Shown piece by piece: positions 1-7,350 of a DNA stretch of 33,457 bases. Source of the stretch: a virus; IMG/VR virus record IMGVR_UViG_3300045733_000458, positions 1 through 33,457 of that record. One strand, given 5' to 3'. How positions within the stretch are numbered: the stretch's first letter is position 1; every line of letters begins with the position of its first letter. Position numbers and translations under genes: made by a program. The notes below the pieces were generated by a model. The model was not told where the DNA came from and searched no databases. It saw nothing but the letters and a program-made list of their open reading frames with translations.

Positions 1-50
1 TGCATGGAGCGGCTGTAACGGATCATGAAATTAAAAAATATGAGTCATAA
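1..50 (+). CDS. Possible 3' end of an unidentified gene (partial)
   Basis: One forward frame is open from the window edge and ends HEIKKYES followed by TAA at 48-50. The same frame continues open after this stop for another 16 codons (IPAWLMHGFKLVGNPE) to a second TAA at 99-101. The composition looks coding, so this may be the end of a real gene or a decayed gene with an in-frame stop. Too little is visible to assign a family. It would lie convergent to the helicase gene, with the 171-221 hairpin and the long inverted repeats between them. Confidence 0.25.
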   Translation, partial: HGAAVTDHEIKKYES

Positions 51-170
51 ATTCCGGCATGGCTCATGCATGGATTTAAGTTGGTCGGAAATCCCGAATA
101 ACTGAAAAACATTCCGCTGCGGATATAAAAAGTATAGTTTTCAAAGGATTTAAATCAAAGGCAACTTTTA

Positions 171-221
171 AAAGAAAAATATCTAAAACCTAAAATCTTT
201 TGACCTTAGATATTTTTCTTT
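171..221. terminator. Bidirectional terminator-like hairpin
   Basis: A perfect 16-bp inverted repeat (AAAGAAAAATATCTAA at 171-186, its complement at 206-221) encloses a 19-nt loop. The arms are A/T-rich, so each strand gives a U-rich 3' side. It lies downstream of the minus-strand helicase and of the possible plus-strand gene end at 50, which fits termination from both sides. The right arm runs directly into a copy of the dispersed CTTTAATAAGC repeat (218-228). The arms resemble those of the hairpin at 10627-10674. Confidence 0.6.
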
Positions 222-249
222 AATAAGCTTCTTTTGATTTAAAATTCAA

Positions 250-318
250 AAGGCACTACTTTGGAAAATCGTAATGCACCACTGTTTTTTTCTTTACAAT
301 TGTCCAATATAGTGCCTT
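250..318. repeat. Diverged member of the tandem hairpin family
   Basis: A 9-bp arm (AAGGCACTA, 250-258) pairs with 310-318. After a two-base mismatch, TTGG (261-264) pairs with CCAA (304-307). The left arm continues into TTTGGAAAATCGTA, the same string as in the hairpin at 338-401, but the loop is longer (39 nt) and has lost the TATATATAATAGG core. I read it as a decayed or variant third copy of the element. It also holds a direct repeat of ACAATTG (296-302 and 324-330). Confidence 0.5.
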
Positions 319-337
319 ATATTACAATTGGAAAAAT

Positions 338-401
338 TTACAAGGTCGCACTTTGGAAAATCGTATATATAATAGGGATTTTCCAAAGTGCGACCTTGTA
401 A
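338..401. repeat. Long perfect hairpin A, 25-bp stem, conserved loop
   Basis: Bases 338-362 and 377-401 are a perfect 25-bp inverted repeat around the 14-nt loop GTATATATAATAGG. The stem reads TTACAAGGTCGCACTTTGG and then AAAATC next to the loop. The inner part of the stem and the whole loop are identical to hairpin B at 440-487, while the outer stem differs in sequence yet remains fully paired. The right arm is not followed by a T tract, so it is not a textbook terminator. The loop contains a TATAAT string but no well-placed -35. Confidence 0.85.
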
Positions 402-531
402 TAAATGGTAATAGATATTATAATATGTTTAACTTATATCACCATTTCGGAAAATCGTATATATAATAGGGATTTTCCGAAATGGTGCGTGGGACTAAAT
501 GGTAATAGATATTATAGTATGTTTAACTTAT
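402..531. repeat. 36-bp direct repeats flanking hairpin B
   Basis: The 36-bp string beginning TAAATGGTAATAGATATTAT occurs at 402-437 and again at 496-531 with one difference. Together with the hairpins this gives a unit of hairpin plus flank, duplicated in tandem. The second copy overlaps the last codons of the minus-strand helicase, which ends KLNIL, so the first copy looks like a duplication of the 3' end of that gene together with its downstream hairpin. Confidence 0.8.
440..487. repeat. Long perfect hairpin B, 17-bp stem, same loop as A
   Basis: Bases 440-456 (CACCATTTCGGAAAATC) pair perfectly with 471-487 around the 14-nt loop GTATATATAATAGG, which is identical to that of hairpin A. The outer stem is unrelated to that of A, so both arms have changed together. 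It starts 25 bases beyond the helicase stop codon on the downstream side. The function is unknown. Confidence 0.85.
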
Positions 532-2668
532 CGTCAATCTTGTCCATATTTCTTTTTTTTAGCTGTCTAAAAGCTTTTTCAGATATGCCGAAATCAGCTT
601 TTAGCAACGGTTTTATATCTTTGTCAGTGGCAAATCTGAGCCGATACCTGCAATATGCATTCACTATCTCAGCTTCGTCGTACTTCTTTCTCCCATCTTC
701 TTTGTACAAATTATCATTGTCGTATGTGTATATGTCCGAAACCTCACCAAGATTGCAATTACTGTGCCTGTCTTCAACGTGTTTTAGTATGCTGCCTGTT
801 ATAATTTCCCTGTCATTTTTATTTTTGACTTCTTTGACATGAATCATTTTTGTATCTACTCCGTACTTTTTGAGATACTCAGACAAATATTCAGCCATGT
901 CTTCTTCCTCTTCGGAATCCAAAAATAAAACGATAGCCTTGTATTTATAATCGCCCCTGAGTATTCTAAGAGCCGACTGAGTTATACTTTTTTTCATAGC
1001 ATCTAGATAATCGATTATCTCAATACTCTCGTCTACGGTCGGCACGATGCGTTCTACGATATCAATTTTAATATGGCAGTCCTGCAATGCCATGACATGA
1101 CCTGAAAAGTTAGTTCCTTGCGTTTGATTGCCTTTTTGGTACACATAAGTTACGTTCTTGTCGTCCCTGCTTACCTCGCTTGCTTCTCTTCCGGTATCAA
1201 TTATTACGTCTGCCAGAACCGGATTGACGTTGCTGAACGAATTATTCTCTTTATTGTCTGTCGTAAAGTCTTCGACAACGTCTTTTTTATTTGCGATTGC
1301 AAGCATCTGCATGTCCTGCTTTTCTTTTAATTGTCTGAAAAACAATTCCATATCAGAGGAGCAATTTGCTTTGTTTGGGAAAATAAATATATCCATTTCC
1401 TTGATTTTGCATGGAGTACTGAATTGCCTATCTGTTTTCAGCTTATACCCAAGTTTTTCAAGGACTCCAGGAGTGGCTGTAACATAATGATTCTTAGAAC
1501 CCATGAATTCAAATTGTTTTTTTCTTAATATCATTCTGGTGATGTATAGCTTCTTGCCCTCGGTCGAAAAAGTATTGTAGTAGTTTATCCAATCTTTCTT
1601 TAATAATTTATTTCTGGCGAACTCAATGACATCCTCACGTGTATCTAGAACTGCAAGGCTGCATCCGTCTTCGTCAAATACTTCTAATTTTTGAGTTATA
1701 AGAATTATTGAGTCATTTATTTTCAGAAACTTTGAAGTTATTCCCTCATCCTGAAAAACGTCTGTATTTATTTTGTATCTTACTATTTCGTCAAATCTCT
1801 TAATATAATAGTCTCCAACTTTTTTGCCGCGTCTATTGCAGTATTCAATTATGGATTCCGAAACTTCGATTAAATTATTAAGTATGAGTATTTTGAAATC
1901 ATACTTGCCGCCAATGCTATTACTAAAATATTTTATACCCTCCGAGTTGTTTTCCAGCTTTTTATTAAAACTTTCGTAAGGTAATTTGTAATAGTAGTCA
2001 GTATCAAAATCGTCAGCCGCACATTCTTTGCTACAAGATTCGACATACGACTTATGGCAATACCTGAACGCATGGTCGGCAATATACACTTGGTTTCGAT
2101 TTTGGTCGACAAGATTTTTGCCTATAAAAAAATTGACCGGAATAGTTTCGATCCCCATTTTGTGGAATTGGTCAAATTCGTCAAAGACGCAAACAAGGTT
2201 CTTGCCGCTTTCTTTTTGGAATTCTTGTATTTTATAGCAATTATTGTTATAATTAGAATCGTGACCATGAGGGAAAAAATAAGCGTGATTCGTAACAATC
2301 ACTTTTGCATCCTTGAGGTCGTCAATGCTTAAAGGGTTATGAGTGTTCAAGATTACGACTCCAAGTTTTTTTAATAACTTAGAGTTATTTTTTTCGAAAT
2401 TTAGTATATTTTCAATCAAGTCCAAATCTTCGAAGTCTGTATAAATCTTTAAGCATTTGCATATTTCTTTTATTATTCCGTTTATCAATGCATTAGACAT
2501 AGTAGACACTAGCAGAATATCACTAGTGTCTTGGTATATTCGTTCAACCGATATCCTGCCACAACTATGCGTTTTGCCCGTTCCTATTGCAATGATATTG
2601 ACTTCGTTTTCGACAAATATTTCTCTTAAACTCTCTGACATTTTAAACTGAGTTCTAGTTTTTGTCAT
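512..2668 (-). CDS. Phage SF2 (DinG/XPD-like) DNA helicase
   Basis: This 718-residue protein has the landmarks of a superfamily 2 helicase: Walker A AIGTGKTHS (residues 27-35, very near the N-terminus), a VTNHAYF stretch (about 125-131) and Walker B FDEFDQ (162-167). TATPG follows (397-401), then a late QGTNFSG motif. An NH motif shortly before the DExD box is typical of DinG/XPD-type helicases. A Cys-rich patch (about 204-216) follows, but a full iron-sulfur set is not clear. The ATG at 2668 is preferred over a GTG at 2677 because an AAGGAG site overlapping the stop of the small AbrB-like gene lies eight bases ahead of it. The two genes form one transcript from the divergent promoter. It likely unwinds DNA in phage replication or recombination. 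The exact family is uncertain. Confidence 0.75.
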   Translation of the reverse strand: MTKTRTQFKMSESLREIFVENEVNIIAIGTGKTHSCGRISVERIYQDTSDILLVSTMSNALINGIIKEICKCLKIYTDFEDLDLIENILNFEKNNSKLLKKLGVVILNTHNPLSIDDLKDAKVIVTNHAYFFPHGHDSNYNNNCYKIQEFQKESGKNLVCVFDEFDQFHKMGIETIPVNFFIGKNLVDQNRNQVYIADHAFRYCHKSYVESCSKECAADDFDTDYYYKLPYESFNKKLENNSEGIKYFSNSIGGKYDFKILILNNLIEVSESIIEYCNRRGKKVGDYYIKRFDEIVRYKINTDVFQDEGITSKFLKINDSIILITQKLEVFDEDGCSLAVLDTREDVIEFARNKLLKKDWINYYNTFSTEGKKLYITRMILRKKQFEFMGSKNHYVTATPGVLEKLGYKLKTDRQFSTPCKIKEMDIFIFPNKANCSSDMELFFRQLKEKQDMQMLAIANKKDVVEDFTTDNKENNSFSNVNPVLADVIIDTGREASEVSRDDKNVTYVYQKGNQTQGTNFSGHVMALQDCHIKIDIVERIVPTVDESIEIIDYLDAMKKSITQSALRILRGDYKYKAIVLFLDSEEEEDMAEYLSEYLKKYGVDTKMIHVKEVKNKNDREIITGSILKHVEDRHSNCNLGEVSDIYTYDNDNLYKEDGRKKYDEAEIVNAYCRYRLRFATDKDIKPLLKADFGISEKAFRQLKKRNMDKIDDKLNIL

Positions 2669-2680
2669 GGCTTTCACTCC

Positions 2681-2833
2681 TTATTTTTTATCCGGTTCTA
2701 TTTTTTGTATTACAAGTTTACCATCTTCGATTGTTAGTTTGACCGTTTCTCCAAGTCCAAGTATTTCCCTTAATTCCTTTTTTAGTAGTAAATAGTAAGT
2801 GCCGTTTAACTCTCTTAATTTTATTTCCATCAT
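2681..2833 (-). CDS. Small AbrB/MazE-like DNA-binding protein
   Basis: This 50-residue protein contains the pattern LNGTYYLLLKKELREILGLG followed by ETVKLTIEDGKLVIQ. That is the layout of swapped-hairpin AbrB/SpoVT/MazE domains: strand, 'lp kelre-lgl' helix, then 'd.v.l...dg.lvi..'. The start has AAAGGAGG at good spacing; a second ATG follows at once. It is the first gene after the minus-strand promoter, and its stop overlaps the helicase ribosome site, which suggests coupled translation. A likely role is regulation of the divergent promoter pair beside it. No toxin gene is adjacent, so an antitoxin role is less likely. Confidence 0.6.
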   Translation of the reverse strand: MMEIKLRELNGTYYLLLKKELREILGLGETVKLTIEDGKLVIQKIEPDKK

Positions 2834-2856
2834 TAATTCCTCCTTTAAATTATATC

Positions 2857-2899
2857 TTGACTATATAGTAATTATATAATACAATAGCACTATAGTCAA
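2857..2899. promoter_or_regulatory. Overlapping divergent promoters with an inverted repeat
   Basis: Plus strand: TTGACT (2857-2862), 17-base spacer, TACAAT (2880-2885), directed at the RecD2-like gene. Minus strand: TTGACT (complement of 2894-2899), 17-base spacer, TATAAT (complement of 2871-2876), directed at the AbrB-like/helicase pair. The two promoters face each other, and each -10 falls in the spacer of the other. The arms TTGACTATA (2857-2865) and TATAGTCAA (2891-2899) are a perfect inverted repeat spaced about 34 bp centre to centre, so one dimeric regulator could cover both -35 boxes. The polymerases cannot occupy both promoters at once. Confidence 0.8.
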
Positions 2900-2939
2900 T
2901 CAAATCAATAAATCATATGAAAACGGGAGGCGTTAATAT

Positions 2940-5165
2940 ATGGCTAATGCAACAAATCAAACCAAAATAGTAGTAGATATAAAGAAAGAAATTTGGGCAA
3001 AAGATGATTACATAGTATATATCGGAGAAATCGAAAGTAAGCACTTTGGAGTCGATGAAATAGCGGTCAATACAAGTGGATTTGAATTGAGACCTGGAAA
3101 AACAACTTTGGTCGGTACAATGAGAACTTATAAAGGAAAACCATCTTTCAAATGCGACTATGAGGAATTTGACAGCACTTCATACGATAGCAAATACAAC
3201 CTTCTATGCTCAATCAAAGGAATCAAAGACGTGACTGCAAAGAAAATACTTGATAATATTCCGGATGCCGATATTGAGATATTCTACGGCAAAGACATTC
3301 CTAAAATTAAAGGAGTCGGAGAAAAGACAATTTCGTTAATTCATGAAGGATTAACCTTTTTGAGAAGCAACCAGACATTGCAATCGCTTATTGCTTTAAT
3401 AGGAAATAGCATTTCAAATAAAAGAATTCATAAGTTAAACACTGTGCTTATGGATGAAAATATTTCCGTGGACGAATTCAAGGCAGACCCGTATTCACTT
3501 TTAATCGACCATCTTGAAATTGCATTTAAAAAAGCCGACTTTATAGCACAAGAAAAATTAAAATGTTCCAAGAATTTAAAATCGAGACTTATATTTTTGT
3601 ATGAACAGGTAGTAAAAATGATAACTGGATTTGGAGATACTTATGCAGATATTTCAGACTTCAAGCAGAAATTAGATAAATACAATTTGCAGTATGACGA
3701 TTTGAACGACTTGATAAACGATGAACATTCTAAGATTGTTAATGATAATGGACGAGTGCAAACTAAATTGATGGCTATGTCTGAAAGTGAAATCCCAGCA
3801 TATCTCAGCGAAATTGCTGAATCGAATAAAGTTTCAGATTGGGAATTGTCAAATTTAGGTATACTCATAAACGAATACGAAGCTAAGAACAAAATATCAT
3901 TGCATGAAGTGCAGAAACAGGCTGTCAAGTCTGCTATCGAAAACAACGTCAATATGATTTGTGGAGGTGCTGGAACAGGCAAGACTACAATAATAAAATG
4001 CATAATTTATGTGCTCAAAAAACTTAATTATCAAACTCTATGCACTGCCCCAACTGGCAAAGCAAGCCGCCGCATGAGCGAAGCAACTGAGAACGATGCA
4101 TTTACTTGTCATAGATTTTATTTTGCAGAGGAGTCGGGTTCTCAGGCTTGCGATGCATGGGGTGGTAATAACACTGTAATGATTATAGACGAGTTTTCGA
4201 TGGTTGATTCGATTTTATTTTACAAAGTATTGCAATCAATGAAAATGTCAGGCACAAAGTTTACTAAAATATTAATGGTCGGCGACCCTGGTCAACTTGC
4301 GAGCGTTGGTGCTGGGAATGTCATGGCTGACTTAATTGCATCCGGTAAGATAAGTGTAATAGAGCTTACAAATACATTTAGACAATCGGAAGGAAGTAAG
4401 ATAATTGAAATTTCAAAGCTTGTTAGAAAAAATGAAACATTTGACCTAATAAAAGCAAAAGATTTTTTCGCAACTATCCAAACAAATCCGGATGATTATA
4501 TTTTGAGATGCTGGATTGCAAAACAAAACAAGTCAAACTATATTGACGGCTTATATAATGATTTCCAAATTTGCACGTCAAGTCGGAAAAGATGTAACGA
4601 AATAAATACAGTTATAAGGGCAGAAATGGGAAATCAACCAATAATGTTATTCGACAGAGACGTTGGTTTTTCGCTTGGCGACAAGGTAATGAATACCAAA
4701 AATGACTACGACAATGATATATACAATGGGGAATTTGGAAGAATACATTGCTTGAGATACGAAATTAACGGTTGTCAGTACTGTATCAAGACGAATGATG
4801 AACTTAAAAAATATTATGACAACAAAATTATTGGTAAAAATGTTGTATTTTCAGTTTTTTATTCAGGAATAAATAAGTATGTATTTTATGATTTATCATC
4901 ATTTGACGAACTTGAAAATTTTCAATTATCATACTGCTGCACTATCCATAAATTGCAGGGCAGTGAATTTGAAACAGTAATATGCGATGTAAGCGAATTC
5001 AATATGATAACCGATTCAAGATTGCTATACACCGCAATAACTAGAGCTAAAAAGCAATTTATATTAATATCTAATGAAAAAAGCACGATTGACAAGATAG
5101 TCAAAAACAAGATGTCTTCTAAAAGAAAAACGATATTGGTCGAAAAGATGCTAAAAAGGAGGTAA
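2940..5165 (+). CDS. RecD2-like ATP-dependent DNA helicase
   Basis: The 741-residue protein has the RecD2 architecture. An N-terminal OB-like part is followed by helix-hairpin-helix repeats (around residues 95-140, with IKGIKDVTAKKIL and IKGVGEKT). The SF1 core has Walker A GAGTGKT (343-349), DEFSM (417-421), GDPGQL (448-453), a TFRQ motif, a UvrD-type CTIHKLQGSEF motif and YTAITRAK (697-704). RecD2 enzymes are 5'-3' helicases on single-stranded tails. GGGAGG lies ahead of the ATG, and a consensus promoter ends about 55 bases upstream. The gene is followed five bases later by an ERCC4-type nuclease, so the two probably act together on replication or recombination intermediates. Confidence 0.9.
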   Translation: MANATNQTKIVVDIKKEIWAKDDYIVYIGEIESKHFGVDEIAVNTSGFELRPGKTTLVGTMRTYKGKPSFKCDYEEFDSTSYDSKYNLLCSIKGIKDVTAKKILDNIPDADIEIFYGKDIPKIKGVGEKTISLIHEGLTFLRSNQTLQSLIALIGNSISNKRIHKLNTVLMDENISVDEFKADPYSLLIDHLEIAFKKADFIAQEKLKCSKNLKSRLIFLYEQVVKMITGFGDTYADISDFKQKLDKYNLQYDDLNDLINDEHSKIVNDNGRVQTKLMAMSESEIPAYLSEIAESNKVSDWELSNLGILINEYEAKNKISLHEVQKQAVKSAIENNVNMICGGAGTGKTTIIKCIIYVLKKLNYQTLCTAPTGKASRRMSEATENDAFTCHRFYFAEESGSQACDAWGGNNTVMIIDEFSMVDSILFYKVLQSMKMSGTKFTKILMVGDPGQLASVGAGNVMADLIASGKISVIELTNTFRQSEGSKIIEISKLVRKNETFDLIKAKDFFATIQTNPDDYILRCWIAKQNKSNYIDGLYNDFQICTSSRKRCNEINTVIRAEMGNQPIMLFDRDVGFSLGDKVMNTKNDYDNDIYNGEFGRIHCLRYEINGCQYCIKTNDELKKYYDNKIIGKNVVFSVFYSGINKYVFYDLSSFDELENFQLSYCCTIHKLQGSEFETVICDVSEFNMITDSRLLYTAITRAKKQFILISNEKSTIDKIVKNKMSSKRKTILVEKMLKRR

Positions 5166-5169
5166 TAAA

Positions 5170-5712
5170 ATGATAAAATTAGCCGCGTCCCACGCAAAAT
5201 CAAAAATAGTAGACCTGAAAAAGTTTGTACTTATAATCGACACAATGGAAAAAGAAAACAGCCACATTGTCGAGTTTATGAAAGCGAACAACGTATCTTA
5301 TATAAGACGCAAACTTGATTTTGGAGATTACTCATTTGAGTATGACGGGAAATCGTACGAAAAGTTAATTTCAATCGAACGTAAAAATTCGCTTGAAGAG
5401 TTATCTGGGAACTTGTTTAAATGGAACGAACGTTTTGAGAATGAACATAATCGTTCAAAAGGCTCTCGGTTTTATTGGATGATTGAATCTGGAAGCGTAA
5501 CAAATATATATGCCGCGGCGTACGAAGAGCACGTAAACAAGCATGGCGAACTGGTAAAAGCTGACTCAAATGCTTTTATCGGCAAAGTGTTAGCAATGCA
5601 GTGTAGGCACGGATTTCAGATTGATTTTGTTGGCAAGGAATACATAGGCAAGCACATAATGAATGTATTCTTCTATTACTTGAGAAGTATATTAAATTTA
5701 AGGAGTGGTTGA
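5170..5712 (+). CDS. ERCC4-domain (XPF/MUS81-type) nuclease
   Basis: The 180-residue protein shows the ERCC4 nuclease signature: IDTMEKE (residues 23-29), GDY (52-54) and IERK (69-72). These are the metal-binding and catalytic positions of XPF/MUS81 nucleases, which cut branched DNA next to junctions. It is a stand-alone domain with no C-terminal helix-hairpin-helix pair, as is common in phages. Its AAAGGAGG site overlaps the end of the RecD2-like gene, suggesting coupled expression. Partner binding or strand choice cannot be read from the sequence. Confidence 0.85.
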   Translation: MIKLAASHAKSKIVDLKKFVLIIDTMEKENSHIVEFMKANNVSYIRRKLDFGDYSFEYDGKSYEKLISIERKNSLEELSGNLFKWNERFENEHNRSKGSRFYWMIESGSVTNIYAAAYEEHVNKHGELVKADSNAFIGKVLAMQCRHGFQIDFVGKEYIGKHIMNVFFYYLRSILNLRSG

Positions 5713-5713
5713 A

Positions 5714-6028
5714 ATGAGAGACATTGACGAATTAGGTATGCAGTTGACAGGAGTGGCAGATATAATTTTTCAGAGGGGCGGCAAACAAAGGGTAAAGAGA
5801 GAAATGCCGCAATCACTGGTGGATTCGCTTAAATCAGTAATTCGACAAGTATTGTATTTCGAATTACTCGAAGGTAAGACATTGATTAATTTTGCAGACG
5901 AATTTACAAATGCTTCGAAACTGCACGACTGGAAGTTTTTCTTGCAGGACGAAAAGAAACTTATTGAAGCATGGTGCGAAAATGCTACCAAGTTTGCAGT
6001 CTGGGAGGTGAGTGCTAATGAACGGTAA
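5714..6028 (+). CDS. Uncharacterised phage protein
   Basis: A 104-residue soluble protein of mixed helical appearance, rich in charged residues, with no motif I recognise. The ATG at 5714 is preferred to a GTG at 5705 because AGGAG (5701-5705) sits eight bases ahead. It starts next to the ERCC4 nuclease stop and overlaps the following membrane-protein gene by eleven bases, so it is part of the same transcript. It may belong to the replication or recombination module by position only. Confidence 0.7.
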   Translation: MRDIDELGMQLTGVADIIFQRGGKQRVKREMPQSLVDSLKSVIRQVLYFELLEGKTLINFADEFTNASKLHDWKFFLQDEKKLIEAWCENATKFAVWEVSANER

Positions 6029-6443
6029 AGCTCACTTAGTCGCAGGCGGCGTAGTTGTCGCTGGACTTGTGTACCTTGGAGACTATAACGTACTGACACT
6101 CGGCGGCGTTATGCTCGGCAGTATTTTGCCAGACATCGACTCCAAGGAAAGTACGATAAATCGATTATGTCCGCCTGCATCTGCGGCGTATAAAATGATT
6201 CATAAGTTTTGCTTTAATAAGTCGGGTTTGCTTTATAATTTTACGAAACACAGAGGCTATTTGATGCACTCATGGTTGACCATAGCACTGATTTTATCTC
6301 TATCAATGATAACGCCTTGGCTTATTAAAGAAATGTTATACGGTCTTGCAATTGGAGTTTTGAGTCATCATGCCCTTGATTGCTTGACTCCGCAAGGGCT
6401 TAGATATTTCTACCCAAATAAACTTGAAATAAAACGAAAATAA
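6018..6443 (+). CDS. YdjM/DUF457-like membrane metal-dependent hydrolase
   Basis: The 141-residue protein begins MNGKAHLVAG and contains LGGVMLGSILPDIDS, then KHRGYLMHSW, hydrophobic segments, and LSHHALDCLTPQG. This set of His and Asp motifs between membrane helices is the pattern of the YdjM family of predicted membrane-bound metal-dependent hydrolases. Substrates are unknown; related genes occur in many phages of Gram-positive hosts. The ATG at 6018 has GGGAGG nine bases upstream and overlaps the end of the previous gene. It closes the operon that starts at 2940, as the next gene has its own promoter. Confidence 0.75.
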   Translation: MNGKAHLVAGGVVVAGLVYLGDYNVLTLGGVMLGSILPDIDSKESTINRLCPPASAAYKMIHKFCFNKSGLLYNFTKHRGYLMHSWLTIALILSLSMITPWLIKEMLYGLAIGVLSHHALDCLTPQGLRYFYPNKLEIKRK

Positions 6444-6446
6444 CAC

Positions 6447-6480
6447 TTGTAAAACGTACTAGTTTATAGTATACTAGTAC
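6447..6480 (+). promoter_or_regulatory. Promoter with palindromic operator (copy 1)
   Basis: TTGTAA (6447-6452), a 17-base spacer and TATACT (6470-6475) form a promoter for the CHC2 gene. A 25-bp palindrome GTACTAGTTTAT-A-GTATACTAGTAC (6456-6480; two mismatches between the arms) covers the spacer and the -10. About 48 bp including this site (6447-6494) are nearly identical to 8348-8395. The overlap with the -10 implies repression when the operator is bound. Confidence 0.8.
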
Positions 6481-6515
6481 TAGGAGTTAAATATTAATTA
6501 TAGGAGTTGATAAAA

Positions 6516-7034
6516 ATGTCAAATAATTTCAAACTGAAAATCGAAGCGGTAAAACAAAGTATCCAAATTGACACAATTCTTGAACAATTCGGATTCTCGA
6601 AAAACTTAGAAAACAAATACGTTTGTCCATTTCATAACGACAAACGAAATTCTTTCAGCGTTTCCAAGGATGGCGGTACATGCTACTGTCACTCCTGCAC
6701 TGCGACCGGTGACGTAATTAACGTTTATATGCAACTGTCAGGCAGTACGTTTGTCGAAGCAGTTAATAACCTTGGAGGCAGTCGCGAAATATCGTCTGGA
6801 CTCAGCGAAGAACTGAGGGAAAGAGAAAATCAAAAGAAGCTTATTAAAGAAAAATATCTAAACGAACGCTTATATTTTATTGCCATGCATGACTTGATAA
6901 AAATTTACAAGCGATTAATTGCAAGCTCAAAACTATGGTCGGAGGTCAAATATTATTCCGACAAATTGAACGAAATCGAGTGCGAATTGTACAGACTTGA
7001 CGAAATTCAAGCCAGAGAGGAGGCGGCGAAATGA
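6516..7034 (+). CDS. CHC2 zinc-finger, DNA primase-like protein
   Basis: The 172-residue protein carries a CHC2 zinc finger. Cys37-Pro-Phe-His40 is followed after 17 residues by Cys58-His-Ser-Cys61, then TGDVINVY, as in the N-terminus of DnaG primases. No TOPRIM domain is present, and the C-terminal half is a charged, probably coiled-coil helix. It therefore cannot be a complete primase; it may bind template and recruit another primase or helicase. The ATG at 6516 has TAGGAG at nine bases. Its TGA overlaps the ATG of the next gene, and it contains a copy of the dispersed CTTATTAAAG repeat in frame (LIKEK). Confidence 0.8.
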   Translation: MSNNFKLKIEAVKQSIQIDTILEQFGFSKNLENKYVCPFHNDKRNSFSVSKDGGTCYCHSCTATGDVINVYMQLSGSTFVEAVNNLGGSREISSGLSEELRERENQKKLIKEKYLNERLYFIAMHDLIKIYKRLIASSKLWSEVKYYSDKLNEIECELYRLDEIQAREEAAK

Positions 7035-7303
7035 AATTAGAAACTAAAGTTACTTTTGAAATTTTAGAAGATGAATACAAAACCGAACTCAAAAGTTATT
7101 TTTCTCGGCTCTGGCACAGACTCTGCCAAGCAGAAAAGTTCTTCCAGTCTGAAAAATATCGAGAAATTCAGGAACTCGGAAAGATTGAGCAATTGCAAAA
7201 GGCTCACGAAGGAATCCTCGAAGAACTAAGAAAGATTGGGGACGTGCTAAGTGATGCGGAGATGCAATTATTAATCGATGAGTACGAAAAAAAAGAGCCT
7301 TGA
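7031..7303 (+). CDS. Small helical protein of unknown function
   Basis: A 90-residue acidic protein that appears almost wholly alpha-helical and probably coiled-coil (about residues 30-75). It overlaps the CHC2 gene by four bases (ATGA), so it is translationally coupled to it and may be its partner. The gene ends inside the left arm and loop of a strong terminator, closing the two-gene operon. No family is recognised. Confidence 0.7.
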   Translation: MKLETKVTFEILEDEYKTELKSYFSRLWHRLCQAEKFFQSEKYREIQELGKIEQLQKAHEGILEELRKIGDVLSDAEMQLLIDEYEKKEP

Positions 7304-7315
7304 TTGGCTCTTTTT
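7290..7315. terminator. Bidirectional rho-independent terminator
   Basis: AAAAAGAGCC (7290-7299) and GGCTCTTTTT (7306-7315) form a perfect 10-bp stem with loop TTGATT. It has a GC core, an A tract on one side and a T tract on the other, so it works on both strands. It lies between two convergent genes (ends at 7303 and 7351). Confidence 0.9.
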
Positions 7316-7345
7316 AATGCGAGTTTAATGCGAGTTTAATGCGAG
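7313..7345. repeat. Three tandem 11-bp direct repeats
   Basis: The unit TTTAATGCGAG is present three times without change at 7313-7323, 7324-7334 and 7335-7345, followed by a partial TTTAA. It starts in the T tract of the terminator and stops just before the stop codon of the minus-strand gene at 7351. It could be a protein-binding array or a simple slippage product. Confidence 0.9.
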
Positions 7346-7350
7346 TTTAA

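Noticed and set aside
363-376. Hairpin loop TATATATAATAGG as a sigma-A promoter
   Set aside because: The TATAAT string has no acceptable -35 at 16-18 bases on either hairpin, so a standard promoter is not supported.
250-531. CRISPR array or transposon ends
   Set aside because: The repeats are only two to three, with inverted arms that differ in sequence and no unique spacers of constant length; no transposase gene or target duplication is seen.
405-842. Plus-strand open frame of 145 codons
   Set aside because: It lies antisense to the 3' end of the helicase gene, has no ribosome site and overlaps hairpin B; its composition mirrors the opposite strand.
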